This document shows positions 1 through 8,013 of a stretch of 11,797 nucleotides of DNA, piece by piece; position 1 is the first letter of the stretch, and each line of letters opens with the position of its first letter. Position numbers and translations under genes: made by a program. The notes below the pieces were generated by a model. That model did no database searches. It saw only the letters and a program-made list of their open reading frames with translations, and was not told the DNA's origin. This DNA is from Deltaproteobacteria bacterium UBA4427 (GTDB taxonomy: Bacteria > Myxococcota_A > UBA9160 > UBA4427): assembly GCA_002390675.1 (NCBI GenBank), contig DGPZ01000128.1, forward strand, positions 1 to 11,797, given 5' to 3'.

Positions 1-1461
1 TCCGAAGACTTCCTTGCGCTGCATCGCATCGAAGATCGCGCCCCGAGAATTTTCTTCCGCCCAGACGCCAATCAAGCCACCTGGGTTATTAGAGAAGTCG
101 CCCATCGTGCCGCCCTCATTCGAGCGCAAACGCACTTCCGGGGCGCCGTCCGCAACTCCAAGATGCCCAGGCCAGGTCTTCTCTTCGACCCCGCCGGCCA
201 TGGCATTATGCGTGTCGGTGCTCGCCATCAGACCGAACTTGAAAGGGTTCACGCCAATGCGAGCTTCTTCAGCCAGCCCATCGGCTAATGCGTACCGAAC
301 ATAACTTCGCCGAGAAACGCAGCTCGGCCCGAGATGAGGCAACCAGTCCTGAAGCGGCCCGTCGTAGCAAGCCTCGCCCTCTACGTTGCCGTTGCGCCGG
401 AAGCTCGAGTTTTCGAACTTCTCGAAATCACAGAGGTCATCGTCGACGCCGATCACTCCAGGCACGTTGCGGCGACACTCAGAATCACCCTTGTGTTGCA
501 TGACTTCGACGATCGGCTCGATCTTGATTCGCAGGCGAGCGCGAGCCGCCTGCTCGGAGATCGATGAAGCTCCGGGGTAGTCGATCTTGAACATTCGACC
601 GTTGCTGATGTTTGAGTTATGCGGGATCGAGATCGCTTCGCAGCCCGTGTCCGATTCGTTACATAGCGTGTCGAGCAATTCCCAGAGTTCCCATTCCCGC
701 TGCACGTCCATATAACTAACGGGGCGCTTGGGGACGGCGGAGCCGCGGAAGATCACATTGCGATGGAGATTCGAACCCATCCTGAAAGAACTGTACTCAT
801 AGGCAATGAAGGCAGTTCGCTCACAGGCAGGTGATGTGTCGTTCCAATCTTCTGCCGCAGCGATCGTCTCGCTCCATCCCTGCGCAATCGCTCCCGCGCA
901 CCTTCCGAAATCGTCCCCGCAGATTTCCGCTTCCCGAGTCGGAAAGGGATTCATGATTTTGAACGCGAGGGGCGAATCCGTCGGCGCCGTAGAATTTCGG
1001 ATAGCCTGACACTTTTCCGAATAGTAGGAAGGCGATACGGGATCGGTACAGAGCAGTTGCTCTCCGAGGAACTCCGCGTGATCGGTGATGGCAGCAAAGT
1101 CGAGCGGGCGGTCAATGCTTACGCGGCGAGTTCCCTCCCCAGCTTCGTTCTTAGGCGGCAAAAGAATCTCTTCACCAAAGGCGTAACCCAAGGCTCCAGA
1201 GGGTCGCACCTCCAGATCGTAGTTCGATGCATCCGTCGAAAGCGCCGTGTGAACATGCAGATCGCCGAAGAGCGCAAACTTGCTCGGATCCCTATGGGCA
1301 CATGCCTCGCGAGCAGGCTCCGGCTCCACGGACTCGACCGCGAATAAGCTGGGGTCGACTGGACCCGGTCCGCAGCCGAGGCTAAAGACGATGACAGCAA
1401 CTGCCAAGCTGATCGCCAACAGTCCTGTATTATTCCGTGAATTTGGTTGATCAATCGACAT
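1..1461 (-). CDS. DUF3604 family lipoprotein, putative PHP-like metal-dependent hydrolase (3' end outside window)
   Basis: An uninterrupted minus-strand frame starts at ATG 1461 and runs off the left edge, giving 487 codons without a stop. A GGGAG ribosome site lies about 9 bases before the ATG. Residues 13-30 form a hydrophobic signal ending in a lipobox-like FSLGC with Cys30, so I infer a lipoprotein exported across the inner membrane. The lipobox is not ideal, with Ser at -3 and Leu at -2. DUF3604 hallmarks follow: GDLHVHTALS (residues 66-75), ITDHAEFLGE (around 125-134, D127/H128), IPHNSN (H281) and STDTHN (D416/H418). These His/Asp clusters resemble the metal centre of PHP-type phosphoesterases. 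The substrate of the family is unknown to me. Only the C-terminal part is missing. It lies downstream of, and co-directional with, a BCCT transporter. Family assignment is firm; catalytic function is inferred. Confidence 0.9.
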   Translation of the reverse strand, partial: MSIDQPNSRNNTGLLAISLAVAVIVFSLGCGPGPVDPSLFAVESVEPEPAREACAHRDPSKFALFGDLHVHTALSTDASNYDLEVRPSGALGYAFGEEILLPPKNEAGEGTRRVSIDRPLDFAAITDHAEFLGEQLLCTDPVSPSYYSEKCQAIRNSTAPTDSPLAFKIMNPFPTREAEICGDDFGRCAGAIAQGWSETIAAAEDWNDTSPACERTAFIAYEYSSFRMGSNLHRNVIFRGSAVPKRPVSYMDVQREWELWELLDTLCNESDTGCEAISIPHNSNISNGRMFKIDYPGASSISEQAARARLRIKIEPIVEVMQHKGDSECRRNVPGVIGVDDDLCDFEKFENSSFRRNGNVEGEACYDGPLQDWLPHLGPSCVSRRSYVRYALADGLAEEARIGVNPFKFGLMASTDTHNAMAGGVEEKTWPGHLGVADGAPEVRLRSNEGGTMGDFSNNPGGLIGVWAEENSRGAIFDAMQRKEVFG

Positions 1462-1552
1462 GCTTCGCGCTCCCCAGCCTCGCCACCGCCGATGACATCG
1501 GCCATGCGGGATCAAATCTTAGGCGAGTGACACCACGGAACAAGGCGGGCGA

Positions 1553-3076
1553 CTAGACACGGCTCGCAAGCAGGTCGCGCACCAATCCGAGGGCGAGGAC
1601 CGCCACCACAAAAGCCAGCGGCAGGCCAACCACGATCGAGGCCGCCTGCAATGCCTGGAGCCCTCCAGCAACGAGCAGCAGCGCCGCAACAACCGCCAGC
1701 GCCATGCCCCAAAATACCGTCGCCGCCCGGCTCTTTTCCACACCGAGCAGCTGACACATGACGAGCGTCGCCGAGTCGAGCGAGGTGATAAGCCATGTAA
1801 AAAGAAGAAAGCTCGCGACTGCGAGAAGCGGTAGTACGAGCCCCGGATAACCAAGCCCTTGTATGACAGCCACGATTCCAAGGGAGTAATCAATATTCAC
1901 AGCATCGCTTATGGAACCCGGGATCAATTGTTCTTGAACGATCGCCGTCCCCCCGAAGATCGCCATCCAGACCAGCGTGATCGCGGTGGGCAAAAACATC
2001 ACCGTCACCACGAATTCGCGGATCGTTCGGCCTCGCGAAATCCGCGCGATAAAGAGGCTCACAAAGGGCGCCCAAGCCAGCCACCAAGCCCAATAGAAGA
2101 CCGTCCAATCGCCCTGCCAACTTCGCGCCTCGGGGGTCGCTCCTCTGTAGAGTCCGAGCGGAATCACCTCGACTACATAGTCCACGAACGTTCGCCCAAT
2201 CAGGCTGAGTACCTCGGCCGTCGGACCCAACACGAGAAAAGCGAGCGCGAGCCCGAAGCTCACCCAAGCGTTCAGCGAAGAGAGCCTGCGAATTCCGCTA
2301 TCGACGCCCGAGAGCGCCGAAAAAATGCCTAACACACTCACACTTGCAATAATCACGACCTGGTTAAAAGTCGAGACGCTCATCGGAAAAAGCGACGACA
2401 AGGTGGCGTTCATACTCGCCGCAGAAAGTCCGATCGACGTGGCAACGCCGCAGATCGTTCCGAAGAGCGCCAGTAAGTCGACCGATCGACCTGGCCACCT
2501 ATGCGTCCAGGTTTCTCCAAGAATCGGAAGCAGCACGATCCGGAACCGCAAAGGCTGGCCGTGTCGGTACGACTGAATACCGAGCACTAACGCCACCACC
2601 ACGTAAATGGCCCAGCCGTGAATCCCCCAATGCATCACTGTGATTTGCATCGCGAGACGGCTCGCCTCTCCCGGCTCCGGATTCGCCGAAAGCAACGGGT
2701 TCGACTGCATATGTAGGATCGGCTCAGCGGCCGCCCAGTAGAGAATTCCCGACGCGAGTCCCGCCGAAAAAAGCATCGCAATCCACGCACCGCGGGAAAA
2801 TTCAGGACGTTCGTCTTCGGTGCCAAGACGACGGGCTCCAGCGGGATGCAGTCCTGCGAGGACCACGACAATAATGGCTAGGTTGGCCAGGGCGATGAAC
2901 ACGAAGTCGAAGCGATCCACGACGATCGCTTTGCTTGCGGCCAGAATCGCGCTCGCGTCCTCGATCGAGCCCACAGAAGCTGCCAGCGCTAGCACGAGCA
3001 GCCCCACTGCACCTCGAGACAGTCCATCCGATAAGCCAATCTGGTCGAGCAAGGAGACCTTCGTTGAATCTGGCAT
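1553..3076 (-). CDS. BCCT-family transporter (betaine/choline/carnitine type)
   Basis: The 507-residue integral membrane protein has about twelve hydrophobic segments. BCCT signatures are clear: FSAGLASGILYWAAAEP (residues 103-119), MHWGIHGWAIYV (148-159) and GDWTVFYWAWWLAWAPF (322-338), followed by the conserved RISRGRTIREF (345-355). W150, W155 and Y158 keep the spacing of the aromatic-box residues on TM3 of BetP, and the Trp-rich TM8 is intact, so a trimethylammonium or related zwitterionic substrate is likely. Two departures are visible. The unwound TM3 stretch reads GLASG where osmoregulated members have GMGIG. The protein also ends almost directly after the last membrane helix (VRDLLASRV), without the long C-terminal sensor tail of BetP. 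I infer a nutrient-uptake rather than osmosensing role. The ATG at 3076 fits the family N-terminus, but its ribosome site is weak. Confidence 0.94.
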   Translation of the reverse strand: MPDSTKVSLLDQIGLSDGLSRGAVGLLVLALAASVGSIEDASAILAASKAIVVDRFDFVFIALANLAIIVVVLAGLHPAGARRLGTEDERPEFSRGAWIAMLFSAGLASGILYWAAAEPILHMQSNPLLSANPEPGEASRLAMQITVMHWGIHGWAIYVVVALVLGIQSYRHGQPLRFRIVLLPILGETWTHRWPGRSVDLLALFGTICGVATSIGLSAASMNATLSSLFPMSVSTFNQVVIIASVSVLGIFSALSGVDSGIRRLSSLNAWVSFGLALAFLVLGPTAEVLSLIGRTFVDYVVEVIPLGLYRGATPEARSWQGDWTVFYWAWWLAWAPFVSLFIARISRGRTIREFVVTVMFLPTAITLVWMAIFGGTAIVQEQLIPGSISDAVNIDYSLGIVAVIQGLGYPGLVLPLLAVASFLLFTWLITSLDSATLVMCQLLGVEKSRAATVFWGMALAVVAALLLVAGGLQALQAASIVVGLPLAFVVAVLALGLVRDLLASRV

Positions 3077-3425
3077 CGCCAGAGCCTAGCAACCGCTCCC
3101 CAAATTCCTCAGTAGAACATCGCCGCCACAAAGGCATTCCTTATGCGGCGCCAACGACTACCGCAGATCGCCTCTCGTAGGCGGGCGACGCGGTGCTCTA
3201 TGTCGAGATGGTCTGGCACCACAAATCCGAAACATCTGTCTTTAACTTCCTGCAGCAAGGCTTGAGGATACCGGTCCTGATCTCAGGATTTTCACCGGCG
3301 CTCCGCTTCCCGAGGCCGACAAAGGGACCGGTGCGGCGGCCCAGTATCTGTTAAAACTAGTCGACCTGCGCTGGATACCCGCCACGCGGGATCAATGCTG
3401 ATTGATTCAACGGAGATGACCGAAG
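3077..3425. promoter_or_regulatory. Divergent intergenic region between BCCT gene and BVMO operon
   Basis: This 349-base spacer lies between two divergently transcribed genes, so it must hold the promoter for the minus-strand transporter and very probably that for the plus-strand monooxygenase operon. I could not pick convincing -35/-10 pairs for either direction. A short hairpin, CCCGC-cac-GCGGG, spans 3376-3390 some 35 bases before the BVMO start. A GGAG ribosome site at 3412-3415 serves the BVMO. The middle of the spacer has coding-like composition and is listed separately as a possible gene remnant. Nothing resembling a tRNA, riboswitch or repeat array is visible. Confidence 0.45.
3181..3404 (+). 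pseudogene. Possible frameshifted gene remnant (unidentified)
   Basis: Two short plus-strand stretches in different frames read like protein. Frame starting 3181 gives GDAVLYVEMVWHHKSE and continues to about 3265. The frame running from 3246 gives DLRIFTGAPLPEADKGTG then AAAQYLLKLVDLRWIP and stops at TGA 3402-3404. Codon third positions are GC-rich, as in the neighbouring genes. A frameshift around 3243-3265 would join them. There is no start codon with a ribosome site, a stop (TAG) lies immediately before 3181, and I do not recognise a family. It may equally be non-coding sequence with chance open frames. Confidence 0.2.
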
Positions 3426-5255
3426 ATGAGCGAGCAGATCGATCCCCAGAACACGCCCGTAGATTTCGATCCCGACGCGATGCGCGCGCGCTACCGACAG
3501 GAACGCGACAAGCGCATCCGTCAAGATGGGAATGAGCAGTACATCGAAATGTCCGGCGACTTCTCGCACTTCGTCGATGACCCCTATATCGAAACGGCGA
3601 TCGAGCGAGAGCCCCTCATTGAAGATGTCGAAGTGCTCTTAGTGGGCGGCGGCTTTGGCGGCCTGCAGGCGGGCGCGCGACTACGCGATGCTGGCATCGA
3701 AGACATTCGAATCGTCGAAAAGGGCGGCGACTTCGGCGGCACTTGGTACTGGAATCGCTATCCCGGCGCTGCATGCGATATCGAGTCCTACATCTATCTG
3801 CCTCTCGTCGAAGAGCTCGGCAAAATTCCGAGTGAGAAATATGCTCGCGCGAAAGAAATCCTGAGCCACGCCCGCGCGATCGGAGAGCACTACGACCTCT
3901 ATCGCGGAGCAATTTTCCAGACCGAGGTCACGGGCATGACGTGGGATGACGAGGCACAGCGATGGCTCGTTGCGACCAACCGCGGCGACACGCTTCGCGC
4001 ACGCTTCGTCGCCATGGCGAACGGTCCCCTCCATCGTCCGAAGCTTCCCGGGATCGCTGGTATTCAGGATTTCGAAGGACATACTTTTCATACGAGTCGA
4101 TGGGACTACGAATACACCGGTGGCGGTCCAGACGGTGGACTTAACAAACTGGCCGACAAGCGCGTCGCCGTGATCGGCACGGGCGCCACCGCAATCCAAT
4201 GCGTTCCCTATGTCGGCGAAACCGCCGAACATCTCTACGTCTTCCAACGCACGCCCTCTTCCGTGGACATCCGCGGCAACACGCCAACGGATCCCGACTG
4301 GGCAAAATCCCTTGAGCCCGGTTGGCACCGCGAGCGAATGGAAAACTTCAACGCCCTCGTCTCCGGCGTGCCTCAGGCACAAGACTTGGTCGCCGACGGC
4401 TGGACCGATCTGATCGGCAAGACGATGCGTCTCTTCCAAGAGGCAGCGCAAAACACCGAAGCGGGCGCTCCAAGCGTCGCCGAGCTCCTCGAGGCGGCCA
4501 ACTTCGAGAAGATGAACGAAATCCGAGCCCTGGTCGACGAGAAGGTCGGGGATGCGGAAGTCGCCGAGAGCTTGAAGCCCTACTACCAGATGTTTTGCAA
4601 GCGCCCCTGCTTTAACGATCAATACCTCCCTACGTTCAATCGACCTAGCGTCGACCTCATCGATACGGATGGGCAAGGCGTCGAACGCATCACGAGCAAA
4701 GGGATCGTCGTCGCCGGCAGGGAATACGAGGTTGACTGCATTATATTTGCGACTGGATTCGAAGTCGGAACGAGTTATGCGCGGCGAGCCGGCTATGAAA
4801 TTGTCGGGCGAACGGGCGAGACTTTGACCGAGTACTGGTCAAAGGGCCTTCGCACTCTGCACGGGCTCCAGAGTCACGGCTTTCCGAACTGCTTCATCAT
4901 GAGCGGCTCACAGGGTGCATTCACCGCCAACTACCCACATCTCCTTGAAGAGTGCTCGACGCACATCGCACATATCCTCTCTCACGCGCGAGCCCACGGA
5001 TTTACGACGATCGAACCGTCGAAAGCAGCCGAACAGGAATGGGTGGAAACAATCATTCAAAAGGCCGACAGTGGGCTGGGCGGCCTCGGCGGTAAGGAAT
5101 GCACGCCGGGCTACTACAATAATGAAGGCCAGGAAAACCCCCTGGCTAAACAAGCCTCTTCCTACGGAGGAGGATCGATCCGGTTCTTCAAAATCCTCAA
5201 GGAATGGCGCGAGACCGGCGAATACGAAGGACTCGAATTTGGGAGACCCGCATGA
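3426..5255 (+). CDS. Type I Baeyer-Villiger monooxygenase (FAD/NADPH-dependent)
   Basis: The 609-residue flavoprotein should insert one oxygen atom from O2 next to a ketone carbonyl, giving an ester or lactone, using NADPH in the cytoplasm. An N-terminal extension of about 65 residues (FDPDAMRARYRQERDKRIRQ and DDPY) precedes the FAD Rossmann motif VGGGFGG (73-79). GGTWYWNRYPGAACDIES (104-121) is typical of the family. The fingerprint FxGxxxHxxxW is intact as FEGHTFHTSRW (216-226). The second, NADPH-binding Rossmann motif is VIGTGATAIQ (249-258), and RTP (275-277) and FATGF follow. Length and the N-terminal extension match the larger cyclopentadecanone/cyclododecanone monooxygenase-like class better than the roughly 540-residue cyclohexanone type, but the substrate is not readable. 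GGAG lies 10 bases before the ATG. The stop overlaps the next start (ATGA), so it leads an operon. Confidence 0.95.
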   Translation: MSEQIDPQNTPVDFDPDAMRARYRQERDKRIRQDGNEQYIEMSGDFSHFVDDPYIETAIEREPLIEDVEVLLVGGGFGGLQAGARLRDAGIEDIRIVEKGGDFGGTWYWNRYPGAACDIESYIYLPLVEELGKIPSEKYARAKEILSHARAIGEHYDLYRGAIFQTEVTGMTWDDEAQRWLVATNRGDTLRARFVAMANGPLHRPKLPGIAGIQDFEGHTFHTSRWDYEYTGGGPDGGLNKLADKRVAVIGTGATAIQCVPYVGETAEHLYVFQRTPSSVDIRGNTPTDPDWAKSLEPGWHRERMENFNALVSGVPQAQDLVADGWTDLIGKTMRLFQEAAQNTEAGAPSVAELLEAANFEKMNEIRALVDEKVGDAEVAESLKPYYQMFCKRPCFNDQYLPTFNRPSVDLIDTDGQGVERITSKGIVVAGREYEVDCIIFATGFEVGTSYARRAGYEIVGRTGETLTEYWSKGLRTLHGLQSHGFPNCFIMSGSQGAFTANYPHLLEECSTHIAHILSHARAHGFTTIEPSKAAEQEWVETIIQKADSGLGGLGGKECTPGYYNNEGQENPLAKQASSYGGGSIRFFKILKEWRETGEYEGLEFGRPA

Positions 5256-5680
5256 GTAATTTTAGTCGAGAAGAAGTCGAAGAGGCCTATCAAAACTTTG
5301 TCGCTGTCGGCGACTCAGGAGATTGGAACGCCTGGGCCGATCTTCACAGCGAAGACGGCCTTTGGGTCGAACGTCATCTCGGAACCTTCGAGGGACGAGA
5401 AGCCATCCGCGAGGCGATCGTAAAGGTAATGATTCCGGTGCCCATGATGGTCTTTCCGGTCCAGTGGCACGTGATAGAAGGCAATCGGGTCGTCTACTAC
5501 CCCTGGCAGGTCATGCCCGATCCGAAGGGAGGCGATGTCGACTACCGGTTCGGATGCATCACGATCTTGGAATATGCGGGGGACGGCCTCTTCTCCTACC
5601 AAGAAGATCTCTACAACCCGCGCGAAGGCCAAACCGTTATCAAGCAGTGGGTGGAAGCCGGCGGCAAGCTCGCCGGCTAG
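5252..5680 (+). CDS. NTF2/SnoaL-like fold protein
   Basis: The 142-residue protein has the layout of the NTF2/SnoaL-like superfamily. An N-terminal helix (REEVEEAYQNF) is followed by the common GDWNAWADLHSEDGLW segment (about 23-38), then GTFEGREAIREAI (about 44-56), then beta strands forming the curved sheet. Members include ketosteroid isomerase-like, epoxide hydrolase-like and non-catalytic binding proteins; nothing here settles which. I chose ATG 5252 over an upstream in-frame ATG at 5204 because 5204 lies inside the BVMO gene, while 5252 has GGGAGA at 5241-5246 and forms a four-base ATGA overlap with the BVMO stop. Tight coupling suggests it acts on, or binds, the same substrate as the monooxygenase. 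That role is inference. Confidence 0.85.
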   Translation: MSNFSREEVEEAYQNFVAVGDSGDWNAWADLHSEDGLWVERHLGTFEGREAIREAIVKVMIPVPMMVFPVQWHVIEGNRVVYYPWQVMPDPKGGDVDYRFGCITILEYAGDGLFSYQEDLYNPREGQTVIKQWVEAGGKLAG

Positions 5681-5714
5681 CGACTGCACAAACAAACGAG
5701 TAACTGGCAGTCGC
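5680..5714 (+). other. Perfect 8-bp inverted repeat after SnoaL gene
   Basis: GCGACTGC (5680-5687) and GCAGTCGC (5707-5714) are perfect inverse complements around a 19-base spacer. They begin on the last base of the SnoaL stop codon. In RNA this makes an 8-bp stem with a large A-rich loop. No run of T follows, so it is not a canonical intrinsic terminator. It could be an attenuator, an mRNA-stabilising or processing stem, or a protein-binding dyad for the downstream dehydrogenase gene. Confidence 0.5.
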
Positions 5715-5811
5715 AAACCGGCACCCCCGATTCGCTCGCGTAGGGTATCGTTCCGACGCGGTGCGCATCGATGGGTGCGCTCGTCCTCGACAACCCGGTC
5801 TTACTCGTTTT

Positions 5812-5816
5812 GGGAG
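5812..5816 (+). promoter_or_regulatory. Ribosome binding site deciding the dehydrogenase start
   Basis: GGGAG sits seven bases before ATG 5824. The alternative in-frame GTG at 5761 would add 21 residues of non-signal sequence ahead of the lipoprotein signal and has no comparable site, so 5824 is preferred. Confidence 0.65.
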
Positions 5817-5823
5817 TGTGCCC

Positions 5824-8013
5824 ATGCCCTCGTTTCGGTCTTCGCTTCGTTCTGATTCTCTTCCAGGCGGACCGATCCCTCTCCTCGCGGCCCTTGCTGT
5901 CGCCATGCTGATCGGTGCGTGCAGCACGAGTCTGCTCGGAGGCGACGCGAGCGAGAAAACTGCGGCCGCAGCCACTCCCGCGGCAGTCGACTCTAAGCGT
6001 CTATTGGGCGCCGACAAAGAACCCGGCAGCTGGATGAGCCACGGACGGACTTACAGCGAACAGCGATTCAGCCCGCTCAACAAAATCGACACGACGAACG
6101 TCGATGAACTCGGCCTAGCATGGTCCTTCGACTTTGAGACCGAGCGTGGTATCGAGGCGACATCGATCGTCGTCGATGGCGTGATGTATGCGACGTCCGC
6201 TTGGAGCATCGTCTATGCACTCGACGCACGAACCGGCGCGCAACTCTGGCGATTCGATCCGAAGGTCGCGAAGGACAAGTCGCGCCACGCCTGCTGCGAT
6301 GTTGTAAATCGAGGCGTGGCCGTTTGGAAGGGACAAGTCTTCTTTGGCGCCCTCGACGGACGACTCATCGCCCTCGACGCCAAGACCGGCGAAGTGAACT
6401 GGGAAATCGCGACGGTCGACCCAGAGCTCCCCTACACGATCACCGGCGCACCACGCATCATTCGGGGCAACGTCCTGATCGGCAACGGCGGAGCGGAGTA
6501 TGGCGTTCGTGGCTTCGTCAGCGCTTACGACGTCGAGAGCGGCGATCTTGTTTGGCGCTTCTACACCGTCCCCGGCGACCCGTCGAAGGGTTTTGAAAAC
6601 GACGCGATGGAGATGGCCGCTACTACGTGGAACGGCGAGTGGTATGAACTCGGCGGCGGCGGCGGCACGGTCTGGGACTCGATGGCCCATGACCCGGAAC
6701 TCGACCTTCTCTATATAGGCGTCGGTAACGGCACGCCCTGGAACCAAGAGATTCGTTCTCCCGGCGGCGGCGACAACCTATTCCTCTCTTCGATCGTCGC
6801 CCTCCGTCCCGACACCGGCGAATACGTTTGGCACTACCAGACGACCCCCGGCGAAACCTGGGACTACACCGCCACCCAGCACATTATTCTCGCGGAACTC
6901 GAGATCGACGGCGTCGAACGAAAGGTGCTGATGCAGGCTCCTAAGAATGGCTTCTTCTACGTCATCGACCGCGCAACGGGCGAACTCATCTCGGCTGAGA
7001 AGTACATGAACCTCACCTGGGCTTCCCATGTCGACCTCGAAACAGGCCGGCCGATCGAGACCGAAAACGCTCGCTACCTCGACGGACCGCAGCTCACGTT
7101 CCCCTCCTATCTTGGTGGGCATAACTGGCACCCCATGTCGTTCAACCCCAAGACCGGACTCGTCTACATCCCCGTGCTCGACTTCCCGGCGAACTATGGC
7201 TTGCCCGAGAACTTCGAGTACAAGCCCGGCCTCCCCAACCTGGGCATCGACGGAATCACCGGCAGCCTGCCCGACGACCAAGCCGAGCGCGATGCACTTG
7301 GCGCGCTTGTTAAGGGTCGACTCGTTGCGTGGGATCCCTCCAAGCAAGAAGAAGCCTGGCGCGTCGAACACCCCGGAACATGGAACGGCGGGACCCTGTC
7401 AACTGCGGGAGACCTCGTCTTCCAGGGCACCTCGAACGGCGAGTTCGTCGCTTTCCGCGCGGACAACGGCGAGCGCCTGTGGTCCTTCCCGAGTCAAACA
7501 GGAATCGTGGCGCCCCCCATGACTTTCGAAATTGACGGCGAACAATACGTCTCGGTCAACGTTGGCTGGGGTGGCGCATTTGCCCTCGTCTTCGGCGAAT
7601 ACGTGCAGGCCGAGAGCATGCCTAACGTGAGCCGGGTATTGACATTCAAGCTCGGGTCCACCGGCACACTGCCCGAAGTCGAGTGGACGCGAAGAGTCGA
7701 GTTTAATCCGCCCGCGCAGCAGGCCGACGCAGCAACGATTCGCGAGGGCTACAGCCTCTATCAAGACATCTGCCTCGGGTGCCACGGCCTCAATGCCGTA
7801 TCCGGACTACTAATTCCGGATCTCCGCGGCTCGGCCTACATCCAGAACCAGGTCGCCTGGGACTCCGTTTTGCGTGACGGCGCGCTTCGCGCAAATGGCA
7901 TGGCCGCGTTTGGCGAACAGATCGACGCCGAAGAAAGCGCAGCGATCCGAGCCTATGTGATTCAACAAGCCTGGCGCGGCCAAGCGCTCGCAGAAGGGAA
8001 GCCCCAGCCATGA
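5824..8013 (+). CDS. Lipoprotein PQQ-dependent quinohemoprotein alcohol dehydrogenase (heme c)
   Basis: The 729-residue enzyme should oxidise alcohols with PQQ and Ca2+, passing electrons to a covalently bound heme c. Residues 20-33 (LLAALAVAMLIGAC) form a signal with a good lipobox, I-G-A-C at Cys33, so it is probably lipid-anchored on the periplasmic side. The eight-bladed propeller domain follows: vicinal disulfide Cys157-Cys158 (HACCDVVNRG), Ca/PQQ ligand Glu225 (GNGGAEYG), Asn302 (GVGNGTPW) and catalytic Asp347 (TWDYTATQH) are all present, with repeated propeller tryptophan motifs such as ALDAKTGEVNWE. The C-terminal cytochrome domain has CLGCH (650-654) and the likely distal heme ligand Met693 (NGMAAFGE). 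The domain order matches type II quinohemoprotein dehydrogenases. The stop overlaps the GST start (ATGA). No pqq synthesis gene or separate cytochrome is present in the window. Confidence 0.94.
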   Translation: MPSFRSSLRSDSLPGGPIPLLAALAVAMLIGACSTSLLGGDASEKTAAAATPAAVDSKRLLGADKEPGSWMSHGRTYSEQRFSPLNKIDTTNVDELGLAWSFDFETERGIEATSIVVDGVMYATSAWSIVYALDARTGAQLWRFDPKVAKDKSRHACCDVVNRGVAVWKGQVFFGALDGRLIALDAKTGEVNWEIATVDPELPYTITGAPRIIRGNVLIGNGGAEYGVRGFVSAYDVESGDLVWRFYTVPGDPSKGFENDAMEMAATTWNGEWYELGGGGGTVWDSMAHDPELDLLYIGVGNGTPWNQEIRSPGGGDNLFLSSIVALRPDTGEYVWHYQTTPGETWDYTATQHIILAELEIDGVERKVLMQAPKNGFFYVIDRATGELISAEKYMNLTWASHVDLETGRPIETENARYLDGPQLTFPSYLGGHNWHPMSFNPKTGLVYIPVLDFPANYGLPENFEYKPGLPNLGIDGITGSLPDDQAERDALGALVKGRLVAWDPSKQEEAWRVEHPGTWNGGTLSTAGDLVFQGTSNGEFVAFRADNGERLWSFPSQTGIVAPPMTFEIDGEQYVSVNVGWGGAFALVFGEYVQAESMPNVSRVLTFKLGSTGTLPEVEWTRRVEFNPPAQQADAATIREGYSLYQDICLGCHGLNAVSGLLIPDLRGSAYIQNQVAWDSVLRDGALRANGMAAFGEQIDAEESAAIRAYVIQQAWRGQALAEGKPQP

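Noticed and set aside
1462..1552. Possible terminator or small gene between the DUF3604 and BCCT genes
   Set aside because: No stable T-flanked hairpin and no start with a ribosome site for a small gene. Only the GGGAG site for DUF3604 can be supported.
1859..2332. Plus-strand open frame of 157 codons within the BCCT gene
   Set aside because: Its composition (runs of Arg, Asp, Pro, Ser) is that of a shadow frame, and the opposite strand encodes conserved membrane helices.
3681..4676. Long minus-strand open frame (331 codons) inside the BVMO gene
   Set aside because: It lies opposite a gene with complete BVMO motifs, shows no recognisable domain, and is the kind of antisense opening expected in GC-rich coding sequence.
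5763..5780. GCGCA/TGCGC hairpin upstream of the dehydrogenase
   Set aside because: It is only a 5-bp stem with an 8-base loop, expected by chance in this composition, and there is no supporting context.
5761..5823. Upstream GTG start extending the dehydrogenase by 21 residues
   Set aside because: The extension has no signal character, and the GGGAG site and lipoprotein signal both fit ATG 5824.
6115..7371. Minus-strand open frames (210 and 197 codons) inside the dehydrogenase gene
   Set aside because: They are antisense to a clear quinohemoprotein, have no ribosome sites and no family features.
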